DNA of 64,000 nt from Bacteroidia bacterium. GTDB lineage: Bacteria; Bacteroidota; Bacteroidia; B-17B0; Aurantibacillaceae. The translations under genes were made by a program, and so were the position numbers. The notes beneath the pieces were generated by a model. It was given only the letters and a program-made list of their open reading frames with translations, was not told where the DNA came from and searched no databases. Each line of letters opens with the position of its first letter. The stretch's first letter is position 1. The stretch is from assembly GCA_016787785.1 (NCBI GenBank), contig JAEUTO010000011.1, forward strand, positions 186,001-250,000. Direction: 5' to 3'. Shown piece by piece: positions 26,072 through 34,659 of the stretch.

Positions 26072-28369
26072 TTATCTAAGCACAACCAGTTTCTGTTTTT
26101 TAACCACTTCTTTGTTTTTACTGAGAAAAACAAAATAAACCCCTTCACTAAAGGTACTGGTATTTATGTCTTGTGAAACATTTGGCGCAATAGTTCCTCT
26201 TTTTAATTCTTTCCCTAAAACATCTGCAACCACATAAGTTGCCTCTACAAGGTCTTCGCCATTATAAAGTATACTAAAATTCTCTGTTGCAGGATTCGGA
26301 AATACAAGCAAAGAATTTTCATCTGCAGGTGAAGCGGTTCTTTTTACACCATCCCATTTACTGTTCGTGCAAATTGCATTGTCAATAGAGGTTAACTGTG
26401 CGCCATCAATAACTTTTAAAAGGCCGCCCAACATTACAGTTATGTTTGTTTCAATGCCTGTTAATTTACTATCTGCAAAACGTATCAACGTATTTTGTCC
26501 TTTTATTGTGAATACAACACCCGGATGTACCACTATTTTTCCGATCACCGTTTCAGACGAATCCCAGGTGGTATTTACAGTTAAGTCTATTACATTATTT
26601 GGTCCTGTTGTATATGTTTGCTGCGAATTACACTCGTTGTATAATTTTGCCATGTAGTTATCGTCAAAATTTCCGCTCGAATTTCCACTGATCGTATAAC
26701 CGCCATCCTGTGTTTGTGTTATCTTGTACATACATTCTTGTCGCTTCAGATCACCCGGTGGTGTTTGGCGCGGCCTTTTTTCGGCGAGGTCAAATGTTTT
26801 ACTCCAGTGTGTTGCACCGCTTGCGGTAAACTTTACAACCAAAGCATCTGTATCCCAATCAGAAAACTCTACGTCAGGACAGCCAACCAAATATCCTAAT
26901 TCCGCATCGGTTGGATAGGTATGATCTGCGCTTGGCGGTCTTACAGAACTAACTGCAATAAAACCGCCGTCATCGGTTTCCTCAACACCTATTCTAAGAT
27001 CATAGGCGTTAACATTACCCATGGGCGAGGGATTGGTTCCGTCATTTGATATCGTACCGTTTGGATTGTATCTATAAACGAAACCTTTTCCATAATTTCT
27101 TCCTGCAGAACCGCAACTCTCGCAATCGCGTACAACAGGAATTAATAACTGACCGAGTGCTTTATGGTATTTTATTTCCCATACATTTGAATTATAATTA
27201 GGGCCAACGCCAGCAATTTGTATCGGATTTTTTTTCCAGTTGGTATTAATTTCCAAATTTTGATCAACACACCAAATAAAAGCATTGTTTTGATCTTCGG
27301 CACCGGTATTGCCAAAATAATAAGTTGTTGCAATGGCATAATCGCCGGTTGAAAGTATTTCAACCAAAGAGTGTCCAATGCCTGAAGACACGTAACTCGA
27401 ACCGGCATTTGTTGTTGATGCAATGTTGCTGCCACTTAAAGGAAGTATGGTTTTTTTAAGCAGGTATCCATTCACAGGATCTATTTCCAAAAGAAAAGGG
27501 TAACCCGGACTATCATTTTTTGCGTTTAATTGCGCATAGCCAGTTGCTACTAAATTACCGTTTGAGCTTTTAATAATATCATAACCATAACTTTTACATT
27601 GATACGCTAATAGTGGCGACTGCACATAATCTATATAACCGTATAGCCCTTCCCAAATTACAACACCGGTAACAATATGGATCTTGGCAACATACAAATG
27701 ACCGATCTCATTTGTATAATTTGTAACTGCCAGCTTAGTGATAGAAAAATTATCATTGGGATTTATAGCCGTTTGATTGTAGTGCACAAAATTTACTTTA
27801 TCCTTATAGGGCCTAACGCCTAAATGCACACCAACAATATAGGCATAATCTAAATTTTGTGGATCCTGAATTACTTCTTCAATAGCGCCAACGGTTTTGG
27901 GCTTGCAGTATATCATATTACCATAAAGATCATTAAGACCAACATTGCCCCGCGAAGGTGTTCTGTGTTCGCCTACATAATCTCTATCCTCACAACCTTC
28001 GGGTAAGGTATTATAATTAAATGTTGAAGTATCAATTGGATTGTAAGGAGAATCAGGTCCTTCGTTATACATTAACTGTGCGGCAGTAAATGTTGCAGCG
28101 GTACTTACCAAATTAGTATAACCACAGGTTATATACGCTGTATGTTGCCCCGCGGCATTAAGCACATTTTTGTGACTGTACCACCACTCTTCACCGCTCT
28201 GATGCTGGCCCTGAAGTTGTCCATCAAGGCCGCGTGGCGACCAGGTAGATTTTTGCCATTCAATACCGGGCGAAAGTTGTGAATAGGAAGAAAAGAAAAT
28301 TGCAAAGAACGAACAGCACAACAAAAATTTGATGTGCGTATTTCCACCTTTCGGTGAAATGCCAGTCAT
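26072..28369 (-). CDS. Large T9SS cargo protein
   Basis: The 765-residue protein begins with a signal region (hydrophobic core FLLCCSFFAIFFSSYSQ). The body carries recurrent motifs of long secreted repeat proteins of Bacteroidota, such as GVWEIKYHKALGQLLIPVVRDCESC, GVEETDDGGFIAVSS, VVKFTASGATHWSKTFD and QTQDGGYTISGNSSG, which resemble the GG.I..G units seen in beta-propellers. Near residue 600 is a parallel-beta-like region (GKIVVHPGVVFTIKGQNTLIRF). It ends with a type A sorting domain (LVFPNPATENFSI, VADVLGKELK, FSEGVYFVFLS, KLVVLR). The start at 28369 is the first Met of the frame. It may be co-transcribed with the Kelch gene. Function unknown; the assignment as T9SS cargo is strong. Confidence 0.88.
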   Translation of the reverse strand: MTGISPKGGNTHIKFLLCCSFFAIFFSSYSQLSPGIEWQKSTWSPRGLDGQLQGQHQSGEEWWYSHKNVLNAAGQHTAYITCGYTNLVSTAATFTAAQLMYNEGPDSPYNPIDTSTFNYNTLPEGCEDRDYVGEHRTPSRGNVGLNDLYGNMIYCKPKTVGAIEEVIQDPQNLDYAYIVGVHLGVRPYKDKVNFVHYNQTAINPNDNFSITKLAVTNYTNEIGHLYVAKIHIVTGVVIWEGLYGYIDYVQSPLLAYQCKSYGYDIIKSSNGNLVATGYAQLNAKNDSPGYPFLLEIDPVNGYLLKKTILPLSGSNIASTTNAGSSYVSSGIGHSLVEILSTGDYAIATTYYFGNTGAEDQNNAFIWCVDQNLEINTNWKKNPIQIAGVGPNYNSNVWEIKYHKALGQLLIPVVRDCESCGSAGRNYGKGFVYRYNPNGTISNDGTNPSPMGNVNAYDLRIGVEETDDGGFIAVSSVRPPSADHTYPTDAELGYLVGCPDVEFSDWDTDALVVKFTASGATHWSKTFDLAEKRPRQTPPGDLKRQECMYKITQTQDGGYTISGNSSGNFDDNYMAKLYNECNSQQTYTTGPNNVIDLTVNTTWDSSETVIGKIVVHPGVVFTIKGQNTLIRFADSKLTGIETNITVMLGGLLKVIDGAQLTSIDNAICTNSKWDGVKRTASPADENSLLVFPNPATENFSILYNGEDLVEATYVVADVLGKELKRGTIAPNVSQDINTSTFSEGVYFVFLSKNKEVVKKQKLVVLR

Positions 28370-28428
28370 TACTATATTAAGAAAGCTTTTGATGCTAATA
28401 AAAATACAACATTTTTTGAAAATGCCAC

Positions 28429-28457
28429 AAAAAAAGCCACCCTATTTGGATGGCTTA
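28429..28457 (-). terminator. Terminator of the DUF5606 gene
   Basis: On the minus strand AGCCATCC pairs with GGGTGGCT around a short loop and is followed by a T tract. It lies directly after the stop codon at 28480. Confidence 0.85.
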
Positions 28458-28479
28458 TTGAATTTATTCGACCAAAGAA

Positions 28480-29022
28480 CTAAGCTGTACCTGTTTTTCT
28501 AACACCGGTTGTTTTTTTAACACCAACGCTTGTTTTAGCTTTACTGGAATCTTTTGAAACGCCTTTTTTAATGGCTTTTGCTTTATCTTCTGCTTTAATG
28601 GCAATTGCTTTTTCCTCTCCTTCTTTATCGTCGCTTTTTTCTTTTAAGTTACCGGTTGTTTGAAGTGCGTTATACCAACTAAATAATTTTTTCATGTTAC
28701 TAACGTAAACACGATCTTTATCATAATCCGGTAAAACCTCGCCAAAATATTTTTCTACTGCTTTATCATCAGCCTTACTATCTATAGCCAGGCCACCTTT
28801 TTCTTTTTCAAAAATAGCGGTCATTATCTCTTCAATAGGCTTATCATCGCCTGTAGTAAACATGCTTATATCCGATAAAGTAGAAACTTTAGTAGACGCA
28901 TAAACATTTACTCTTTTTTTGTCGGCTAAGCCTTCAACAATAATACCATTCTTGCTTTGCGCAACAATTTTAAATAAACCCGGTTGTCCGGTAATGGAAA
29001 TAATTCCTGTTAGATCGATCAT
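28480..29022 (-). CDS. DUF5606 domain protein
   Basis: The 180-residue protein opens with the DUF5606 pattern: LTGIISITGQPGLFKIVAQ, then IIVEGL, VNVYASTKVSTLSDISMF, followed by GLAIDSKADDKAVEKYFGEVLPDYD. The last 60 residues are a low-complexity Lys/Ala-rich tail (KAIAIKAEDKAKAIKKG, TSVGVKKTTGVRKTG) typical of this family. The domain may be an SH3-like barrel with a helical arm; the cell role is not established. The gene is divergent from the peptidase gene at 29108 and has its own terminator. No signal peptide, so it is cytoplasmic. Confidence 0.85.
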   Translation of the reverse strand: MIDLTGIISITGQPGLFKIVAQSKNGIIVEGLADKKRVNVYASTKVSTLSDISMFTTGDDKPIEEIMTAIFEKEKGGLAIDSKADDKAVEKYFGEVLPDYDKDRVYVSNMKKLFSWYNALQTTGNLKEKSDDKEGEEKAIAIKAEDKAKAIKKGVSKDSSKAKTSVGVKKTTGVRKTGTA

Positions 29023-29107
29023 ACTCTTTTAATTTTATTCTATTAGCAAATATAAGTTTTTAATTAAAAATAAAAACCTTTTTTTTGTAATAATATAGCC
29101 CTATTAA

Positions 29108-30298
29108 TTGCTGAGCGAAACGGATATCTCATTGACAATAGAAGAACTTCAGCGGTTTTATAGCGCGTATTTTGCATATTACAATACCCTCAACAGCCAG
29201 TGGCAGCTGGTGTTTGCGGAGCGCTGCCGCGGCTTTATCTCCAAAAAGACCATTACAGGTGCTGAAGGTTTTGTGCCAAATAACCAGGTAAAAGCCATTA
29301 TAGCCGCATCTGCAGTTCAATTAACACTTGGATTAGTGACCTGGGACCTTAACTATTTTGAGACCATAATTGTGCATCCGGGCGATTTTGACAATAAAGC
29401 GTCGGGCCTTAAATTCAGGGGCGAAACTAATACGCAGGGCTTTATTCGCCTAAGTTGGAAGGGATTTATTAAGGGTTACAAGATCACAAACGACAACATT
29501 AATTTGGGCTTGCACGAATTTATGCATGCCCTGCGGGTTAACGATGTAAAAAGTTTCTATCAGGATTATTTTTTCGACCATTTTTTTAGCCGCTGGCTGG
29601 CGGTTGCAACGGAGGCATATTACGACACAAAAAACAAGCAGCAGACACTTTTTAGAAAATATGGTGGTACAAATATGAACGAATTTATGAGTGTTTGTAT
29701 TGAGCATTATTTTGAATCGCCAAATGAAATAAAAGAAGAATATCCGCATTTATATTGTTGCACAGCTATTTTACTCAACCAGCAAACCAACAACAACCTA
29801 ACAGAATTAAACATCCGGGAACGAATGCTAAAAGAGTTAACCCTGTTTATGCCCGGGTTTACAAATAAGACCATTAAAAGTAATCCGCTGCGTACAAATT
29901 CTTTTACAAGAGCTATCATTATTTTAATACCACTTTTGTTTACCGTTTATGCTACCGGTATGGATAGCGGTGGCAGTATCTTTCTCGAAATTTGGCTAAG
30001 TTTTATTTATCTTAGGTTTGATTATCGTTATACAAAACTGCTTGTTCACCAACAGGGCTTTAGTCTCAATAAAGGCTTTTTTATTTTCAGGAACCGGCGT
30101 AAATACACTTTTCCCCTAGCTAACCTTATAAGCATAAGAAAGTACAACAGGGGGCGGGAAAAGCAGGACTGGGAAATAATTTTTTACAATTCTAAGAACG
30201 ATCATTTTTACGAAGAAACGATCTTTGAATACGCTGTTTTAGATGAGCAGTTTATTGCAGAACTTAAAAAAAACCGCATCGCATATTTTATGTCGTAG
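29108..30298 (+). CDS. MtfA-like M90 zinc metallopeptidase with C-terminal membrane/PH-like extension
   Basis: The 396-residue product has an MtfA-type metallopeptidase domain: AASAVQLTLG early, then HEFMH at residues 136-140 (HExxH zinc site) with MSVCIEHYFE downstream supplying the third ligand. E. coli MtfA is about 265 residues; here an extra 120 follow, with two membrane-type stretches (AIIILIPLLFTVYATG, then IFLEIWLSFIYLRF) and a C-terminal PH-like segment (HQQGFSLNKGFFIF, FPLANLISIRKYNRG, DWEIIFYN). This joins a peptidase with a membrane anchor. An in-frame stop sits immediately before the TTG at 29108, so the start is TTG there or the TTG at 29132. E. coli MtfA affects sugar uptake through Mlc; a similar role here is not implied. 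Confidence 0.78.
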   Translation: MLSETDISLTIEELQRFYSAYFAYYNTLNSQWQLVFAERCRGFISKKTITGAEGFVPNNQVKAIIAASAVQLTLGLVTWDLNYFETIIVHPGDFDNKASGLKFRGETNTQGFIRLSWKGFIKGYKITNDNINLGLHEFMHALRVNDVKSFYQDYFFDHFFSRWLAVATEAYYDTKNKQQTLFRKYGGTNMNEFMSVCIEHYFESPNEIKEEYPHLYCCTAILLNQQTNNNLTELNIRERMLKELTLFMPGFTNKTIKSNPLRTNSFTRAIIILIPLLFTVYATGMDSGGSIFLEIWLSFIYLRFDYRYTKLLVHQQGFSLNKGFFIFRNRRKYTFPLANLISIRKYNRGREKQDWEIIFYNSKNDHFYEETIFEYAVLDEQFIAELKKNRIAYFMS

Positions 30299-30316
30299 TT
30301 TTAGCCCTATTAATTT

Positions 30317-30345
30317 TTGTTTCTAATCCTTTATTAATACTTTAG
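30317..30345 (+). promoter_or_regulatory. Candidate promoter for the M24 aminopeptidase
   Basis: TTG at 30317-30319, then 18 bases, then TACTTTAG at 30338-30345 (one mismatch to TAnnTTTG), 20 bases before the ATG at 30366. Confidence 0.3.
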
Positions 30346-30365
30346 TACCCACTAAAAAAGTAATT

Positions 30366-31655
30366 ATGAAGTACCAGCCAATTGACAATAACTTGTTTGT
30401 TGAGAACAGGAATAAATTCAAAAATAATTTAAAACCAAATTCGCTTGCAATATTTGTAAGCAACGATATTATGCCAACCAATGCCGATGGGCACATGGGC
30501 TTTAGGCAAAATAGCGATCTGTTCTATTTAAGCGGTATTGATCAGGAAGAAACAATGTTGGTTATTTTTCCGGATGTGAAAGATGGCAAGCACAAAGAAA
30601 TTTTATTTGTAAAAGAAACCAGCGAGTTAATTGCCATTTGGGAAGGTGCAAAATTAAATAAATTGCAGGCAACTGCAGTAAGTGGCATTGATCACATTTA
30701 TTGGTCGCACGATTTTTATAAAGTAATGCAGCCGTTTTTTTTCCAGGCCGAACATATTTATTTGAACTCTAACGAGCACGCAAGAAACAGTAACACTACC
30801 GAAACTGCTGAAGCTCGTTTTAATAAAATAATTCAGGCAAAGTTTCCTTTACACAAATTTGAGCGCAGCGCGCCTATCATGCACAAGATCCGTGCGCTTA
30901 AAAGCACGCAGGAAATTGATCTTATACAACAGGCCTGCGATATTACCGAGAAAGGATTCCGTCGTTTATTATCTTTTATCAAACCCGGTGTTTGGGAACA
31001 TGAGATCGAAGCAGAATTAATTCACGAATTTATTCGTAACCGCTCACAAGGTTTTGCATATGGACCAATTGTTGCAAGCGGAAAAAATGCCTGCGTGTTA
31101 CATTACGTTGAGAACAATCAACAATGTAAAGATGGTGATGTTATTTTATTAGATGTTGCGGCAGAGTACGCAAATTACGCCAGCGACCTAACGCGTTGTT
31201 TACCGGTTAACGGAAAATTCAGCAAACGTCAAAAAGAAGTTTACAATGCGGTGTTATGCGTACATAAAGCAGCTGCAAAAATGTTGTTGCCGGGCCAAAC
31301 CTTTGACAAATACAACAAAGCTATTGGTGATATGATGACCGAAGAATTGTTACAATTAGGTTTAATAAAAACCGATGACGTAAAAAAACAAAATCCTGCA
31401 TGGCCCGCTTACAAAAAATACTTTATGCATGGCACCTCTCACTTTTTAGGATTGGATGTGCATGACGTTGGATTTTTTACAGAGCCCATGCAAGCCGGTA
31501 TGGTATTTACAGTAGAGCCTGGCATTTATATTCCTGAAGAAGGTTTGGGAATACGTATTGAAAATAATTTATTGGTAACTACAACCGGGCAGTTAGACCT
31601 GATGAAGAACATTCCTATTGAAACAGATGAGATAGAGGCGTTGATGAATAAATAG
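30366..31655 (+). CDS. pepP: Xaa-Pro aminopeptidase (M24B family)
   Basis: The 429-residue enzyme has the N-terminal creatinase-like domain (GFRQNSDLFYLSGIDQEET) and the pita-bread catalytic domain with the five metal ligands: DVAAEYANYASD (two Asp), GTSHFLGLDVHDVG (His), VEPGIYIPEEG (Glu) and GIRIENNLLV (Glu). It removes N-terminal residues ahead of proline and acts in the cytoplasm using two metal ions, usually Mn. Length equals E. coli PepP (about 440). A candidate promoter precedes it; the next gene starts 47 bases downstream. Confidence in the family is high; substrate preference within it is not resolved. Confidence 0.95.
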   Translation: MKYQPIDNNLFVENRNKFKNNLKPNSLAIFVSNDIMPTNADGHMGFRQNSDLFYLSGIDQEETMLVIFPDVKDGKHKEILFVKETSELIAIWEGAKLNKLQATAVSGIDHIYWSHDFYKVMQPFFFQAEHIYLNSNEHARNSNTTETAEARFNKIIQAKFPLHKFERSAPIMHKIRALKSTQEIDLIQQACDITEKGFRRLLSFIKPGVWEHEIEAELIHEFIRNRSQGFAYGPIVASGKNACVLHYVENNQQCKDGDVILLDVAAEYANYASDLTRCLPVNGKFSKRQKEVYNAVLCVHKAAAKMLLPGQTFDKYNKAIGDMMTEELLQLGLIKTDDVKKQNPAWPAYKKYFMHGTSHFLGLDVHDVGFFTEPMQAGMVFTVEPGIYIPEEGLGIRIENNLLVTTTGQLDLMKNIPIETDEIEALMNK

Positions 31656-31702
31656 GAAGTTTGGTTTATTTTTACTACATTTAATTATCAAAAAGAGATC
31701 AA

Positions 31703-32638
31703 ATTAGTAAAAAGATCTGTTTCTTATCCTTTGCTTTTTTAATTTTTACGAAGAGTTTTTCGCAAGACCCTTTTTTTATTAATACAGATCAATCCATTAT
31801 TTATTTAAACCCTTCTTTTGCCGGCAGTAATGGAGGTATAAGAAACCAGTTTACTTACCGAAACCAATGGCCAAACACCAGCGGTAACTACGTTACCTTT
31901 GTTAATAGTTTGGATTTTTACCTTCCCAAAGTAAAAGGAGGAATTTCTGTTTTGGCGCTTCATGATGACCAGGCACACGGCACTTTAAAAACGGAGAAAC
32001 TTAGTCTGGGGTATGCCCAGCAGCTTTCCTTATTTGATGGGAAGTTAAAACTAATTCCCTCTTTACAACTGAGTTATTTTGAGAAAAATCTTGACACACG
32101 AAAACTCAATTTCGGCTCTTATATAAATCCTCGCCGTGGTTTTGCTTGGAGTCCTTACACAATTCCAAATACTAAAAAGCAAAACATTGATTTTAGCGCC
32201 GGCTTATTGTCGAACTATAAAAACTTTTATTTGGGTACAGCTATTTTTCATATTAACCAGCCTGATGAAGGTTTATTGGGCGTAAGTAAATTACCTTATA
32301 GATTACTGATTCATAGTTCTTACAATTTGCATGTTTCAGAAAAAACGGTTTTTAACCTTTTTGCACGATTTGAAAAGCAGCAGAATTTTGAAGGCCTAAG
32401 TTTAAATATGAAAGCATTGCTGTTTAAACATCTTATTCTCGGCGCCGGATGCACTTCCGACAATCTTGCTAATTTTAACTTTGGTTACAGGAATAATTTT
32501 TTTGTAGTTTCTTTGGGCTACGATATGTCAAAATTTAGATTACTTGATAACTATACAGGCTCATGGGAATTTATGGCCAGCTTTAATCTTCGCAACAAAG
32601 AACAAAGAAAGACACTCACCGATTTTGAAAAATGGTAA
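31703..32638 (+). CDS. PorP/SprF family T9SS outer-membrane protein, with non-AUG (ATT) start
   Basis: The 311-codon frame from 31703 encodes a complete signal peptide (ISKKICFLSFAFLIF, cleavage near KSFSQ) and then DPFFINTDQSIIYLNPSFAGSN, GIRNQFTYRNQWPNTSGNYVTF, VDFYLPKVKGGISVLALHDDQAHGT-like segments, matching the start of PorP/SprF proteins. PorP/SprF are outer-membrane partners of the T9SS translocon or of gliding adhesins. An in-frame stop (TAA at 31682) lies 21 bases upstream and no ATG, GTG or TTG occurs between it and the signal peptide, so the start must be a near-cognate codon: ATT at 31703 fits best. A TTG at 31910 would remove the signal peptide. A strong bidirectional terminator follows. 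Confidence 0.78.
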   Translation: MSKKICFLSFAFLIFTKSFSQDPFFINTDQSIIYLNPSFAGSNGGIRNQFTYRNQWPNTSGNYVTFVNSLDFYLPKVKGGISVLALHDDQAHGTLKTEKLSLGYAQQLSLFDGKLKLIPSLQLSYFEKNLDTRKLNFGSYINPRRGFAWSPYTIPNTKKQNIDFSAGLLSNYKNFYLGTAIFHINQPDEGLLGVSKLPYRLLIHSSYNLHVSEKTVFNLFARFEKQQNFEGLSLNMKALLFKHLILGAGCTSDNLANFNFGYRNNFFVVSLGYDMSKFRLLDNYTGSWEFMASFNLRNKEQRKTLTDFEKW

Positions 32639-32641
32639 AAT

Positions 32642-32675
32642 AAAAAAGCCGCATAAAATTATGCGGCTTTTTGTT
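32642..32675. terminator. Bidirectional Rho-independent terminator
   Basis: AAAAAGCCGCATAA pairs with TTATGCGGCTTTTT around a two-base loop, with A and T runs on both sides. It sits between the PorP-like gene and the convergent channel gene at 32691. Confidence 0.93.
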
Positions 32676-32690
32676 TAAGAAAATTATTTT

Positions 32691-34595
32691 TTAATCTTCT
32701 GCTAAAACAATTATATAATCATTTTCGCTGAAGGTTAATTTTTTAGATTTATCAGGATTAATGTTCACACCAAAATGCTGATCTGAATCGGTATTTAAAG
32801 ATGAGATCCTGTAACCAATTGCCGATTCGTTTAACTGCGCAGCGCTTTCAATAACTGTGTAAAAACTTACAGGCTGTCCGGCTTTTACATATTTACTAAC
32901 CGGTTTTAAATAAATTTCCGATCCTTCTGCCTGGAACAACACATCGTAAACTTTTTTCAATTCCTGGTTCTCGCTTAACTGACTTAACATTAAACTCACC
33001 AAATTATCGCTCACAATAAAATCGTCTGCCTTTGCAACAACACCAAGATCTCTGTTACGAATATCCAACATCTCAGATACAATGCTAAAATCTTTTCCGG
33101 CCTTCTCGCTTAAGTTACGTAAGTGCAATAAGCAGATCAAGGTTTTTGCATCACTTTCCTGTGTATCAATATCCGTATAGCTTAATAAAATAATGTGATC
33201 AAAGATCTCTGGTTTTAAGCCTACCAAAGTTGCTTTATCATTAATATTTCCTTTTTGAAGTCTAATTTTTTGTTTCTCTAATGTTTTTTGTAATTCAGCA
33301 ATCTCTTCTTCTATATCAACACCATCTTCAACGATCAATACTTCAGAGCCGCTTGCAACGTAATTATCCAATTCTTCAATAATGCGAATACCTCTTGCAT
33401 TCCAACCTAAGATCAACGTTTTTTCTACACTCGCCGCTTTTAATTCGGCGCGGCTAAATAATTTTTCATCAATATCAAAGCTCGTTTTACCGCTTAAAAC
33501 AACTGTATCATCATCTTCAGAAATAGCAATTATCTTATCGCCTTTATTAATTACCGTATCCATTGGTGGATTAATTAAGGCCGAACCATCTTTGGTAAAA
33601 ACACCAATTACAGAAGATTTTTCGTAAGCTAATAATGAATCCTTATATTTTTTTCCAACTAATTTGGGCTCTTCCTGAAAATAAATTTCATCGCCTTCAA
33701 ATTGTAATAGCTCGCTGTACACTATACTTAAACCTGATTGGCGACAGGTTTGCGCGGTGATGCGTGAAATAAGATCGGACGACATTACAAAAACCGTTTC
33801 ATCGTTACCAACCAATTCTGCAGCTTCCATATTTTTTGGATCTTTAATTTCGGCTACAATGGCATAAGGGCTCTCTTTCCTGTTCTTGCCATTTGTTAAC
33901 GCTAATACAGATTTAATTACGTAGGTATCTGCATTATCTTCGGTTCCTGCTAATACAATAATAGAACGCGCCTCGTTTGGATTTACCAACGCGATGTTGG
34001 TTGATTCTAACGGACTACCGCTTCTAACAATTAACTTCGTGTTCTTAAAATCTTCTATCTTACCGCGGATCTCATCTTCCATTTCGCCCTTATCGCGATC
34101 GGCTAAAATAACAATGCTTGGTTTTTTTTGATTTTCGTTGGCTTCAATAATTTCTGAGATAATAGAAAAAACTTTTTCAGACCAACCTAAAATTAAGGTA
34201 TGATTACTTTCTAAAACACGTGAGCGTCCTTTTTTTAACTCGTCCAATTTTTCATCGATGCCTGATGAAATTGTACCAATTAAAATAGAGATCAAAAATA
34301 TACCGCCTAATGTTGCAACAAAACGTACCGCACGAAACGCCCAGCCTTCGTCACCACCCATAGTTCCCGAATCTAAGGTGGCCATTAAACTTTGCCAGGC
34401 CCCTTCAATAAAACCTAAATTTTCGGCATCCGCTTCGGGCGAACTTTTAATACCAAATACTAAAATTAGTAAGCCTAATATTAATACCATAAATAATGAG
34501 AAAATGGCCAGCCATTTAATTACGCCACCTGGCCCGGCAGACATTGTGTTCTCAAAATAGTATCTCGCTTTTTCTTTAAACGTTGGTTGACTCAT
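32691..34595 (-). CDS. CASTOR/POLLUX-type ion channel with RCK domains
   Basis: The 634-residue protein has two or more N-terminal membrane helices (AIFSLFMVLILGLLILVFGI, ATLGGIFLISILIGTI) flanking a pore segment with SLMATLDSGTMGG, then two RCK/TrkA-N-like domains: LILGWSEKVFSIISEI near 130 and LILGWNARGIRIIEEL near 395, each with a following DxGxxxE nucleotide-type strand (VILADRDKGE, LIVEDGVDIEE). This matches the family of plant CASTOR/POLLUX channels and their bacterial relatives, which conduct cations, probably K+ or Ca2+. The protein converges on the PorP-like gene and lies 64 bases after the DPP IV gene. Ion specificity is inferred only. Confidence 0.82.
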   Translation of the reverse strand: MSQPTFKEKARYYFENTMSAGPGGVIKWLAIFSLFMVLILGLLILVFGIKSSPEADAENLGFIEGAWQSLMATLDSGTMGGDEGWAFRAVRFVATLGGIFLISILIGTISSGIDEKLDELKKGRSRVLESNHTLILGWSEKVFSIISEIIEANENQKKPSIVILADRDKGEMEDEIRGKIEDFKNTKLIVRSGSPLESTNIALVNPNEARSIIVLAGTEDNADTYVIKSVLALTNGKNRKESPYAIVAEIKDPKNMEAAELVGNDETVFVMSSDLISRITAQTCRQSGLSIVYSELLQFEGDEIYFQEEPKLVGKKYKDSLLAYEKSSVIGVFTKDGSALINPPMDTVINKGDKIIAISEDDDTVVLSGKTSFDIDEKLFSRAELKAASVEKTLILGWNARGIRIIEELDNYVASGSEVLIVEDGVDIEEEIAELQKTLEKQKIRLQKGNINDKATLVGLKPEIFDHIILLSYTDIDTQESDAKTLICLLHLRNLSEKAGKDFSIVSEMLDIRNRDLGVVAKADDFIVSDNLVSLMLSQLSENQELKKVYDVLFQAEGSEIYLKPVSKYVKAGQPVSFYTVIESAAQLNESAIGYRISSLNTDSDQHFGVNINPDKSKKLTFSENDYIIVLAED

Positions 34596-34659
34596 GATCT
34601 TTCTTTTTTAATGTTAGGATAATAAGGTCTTTCTTTTCTATATTAAAACTAAACAACTT

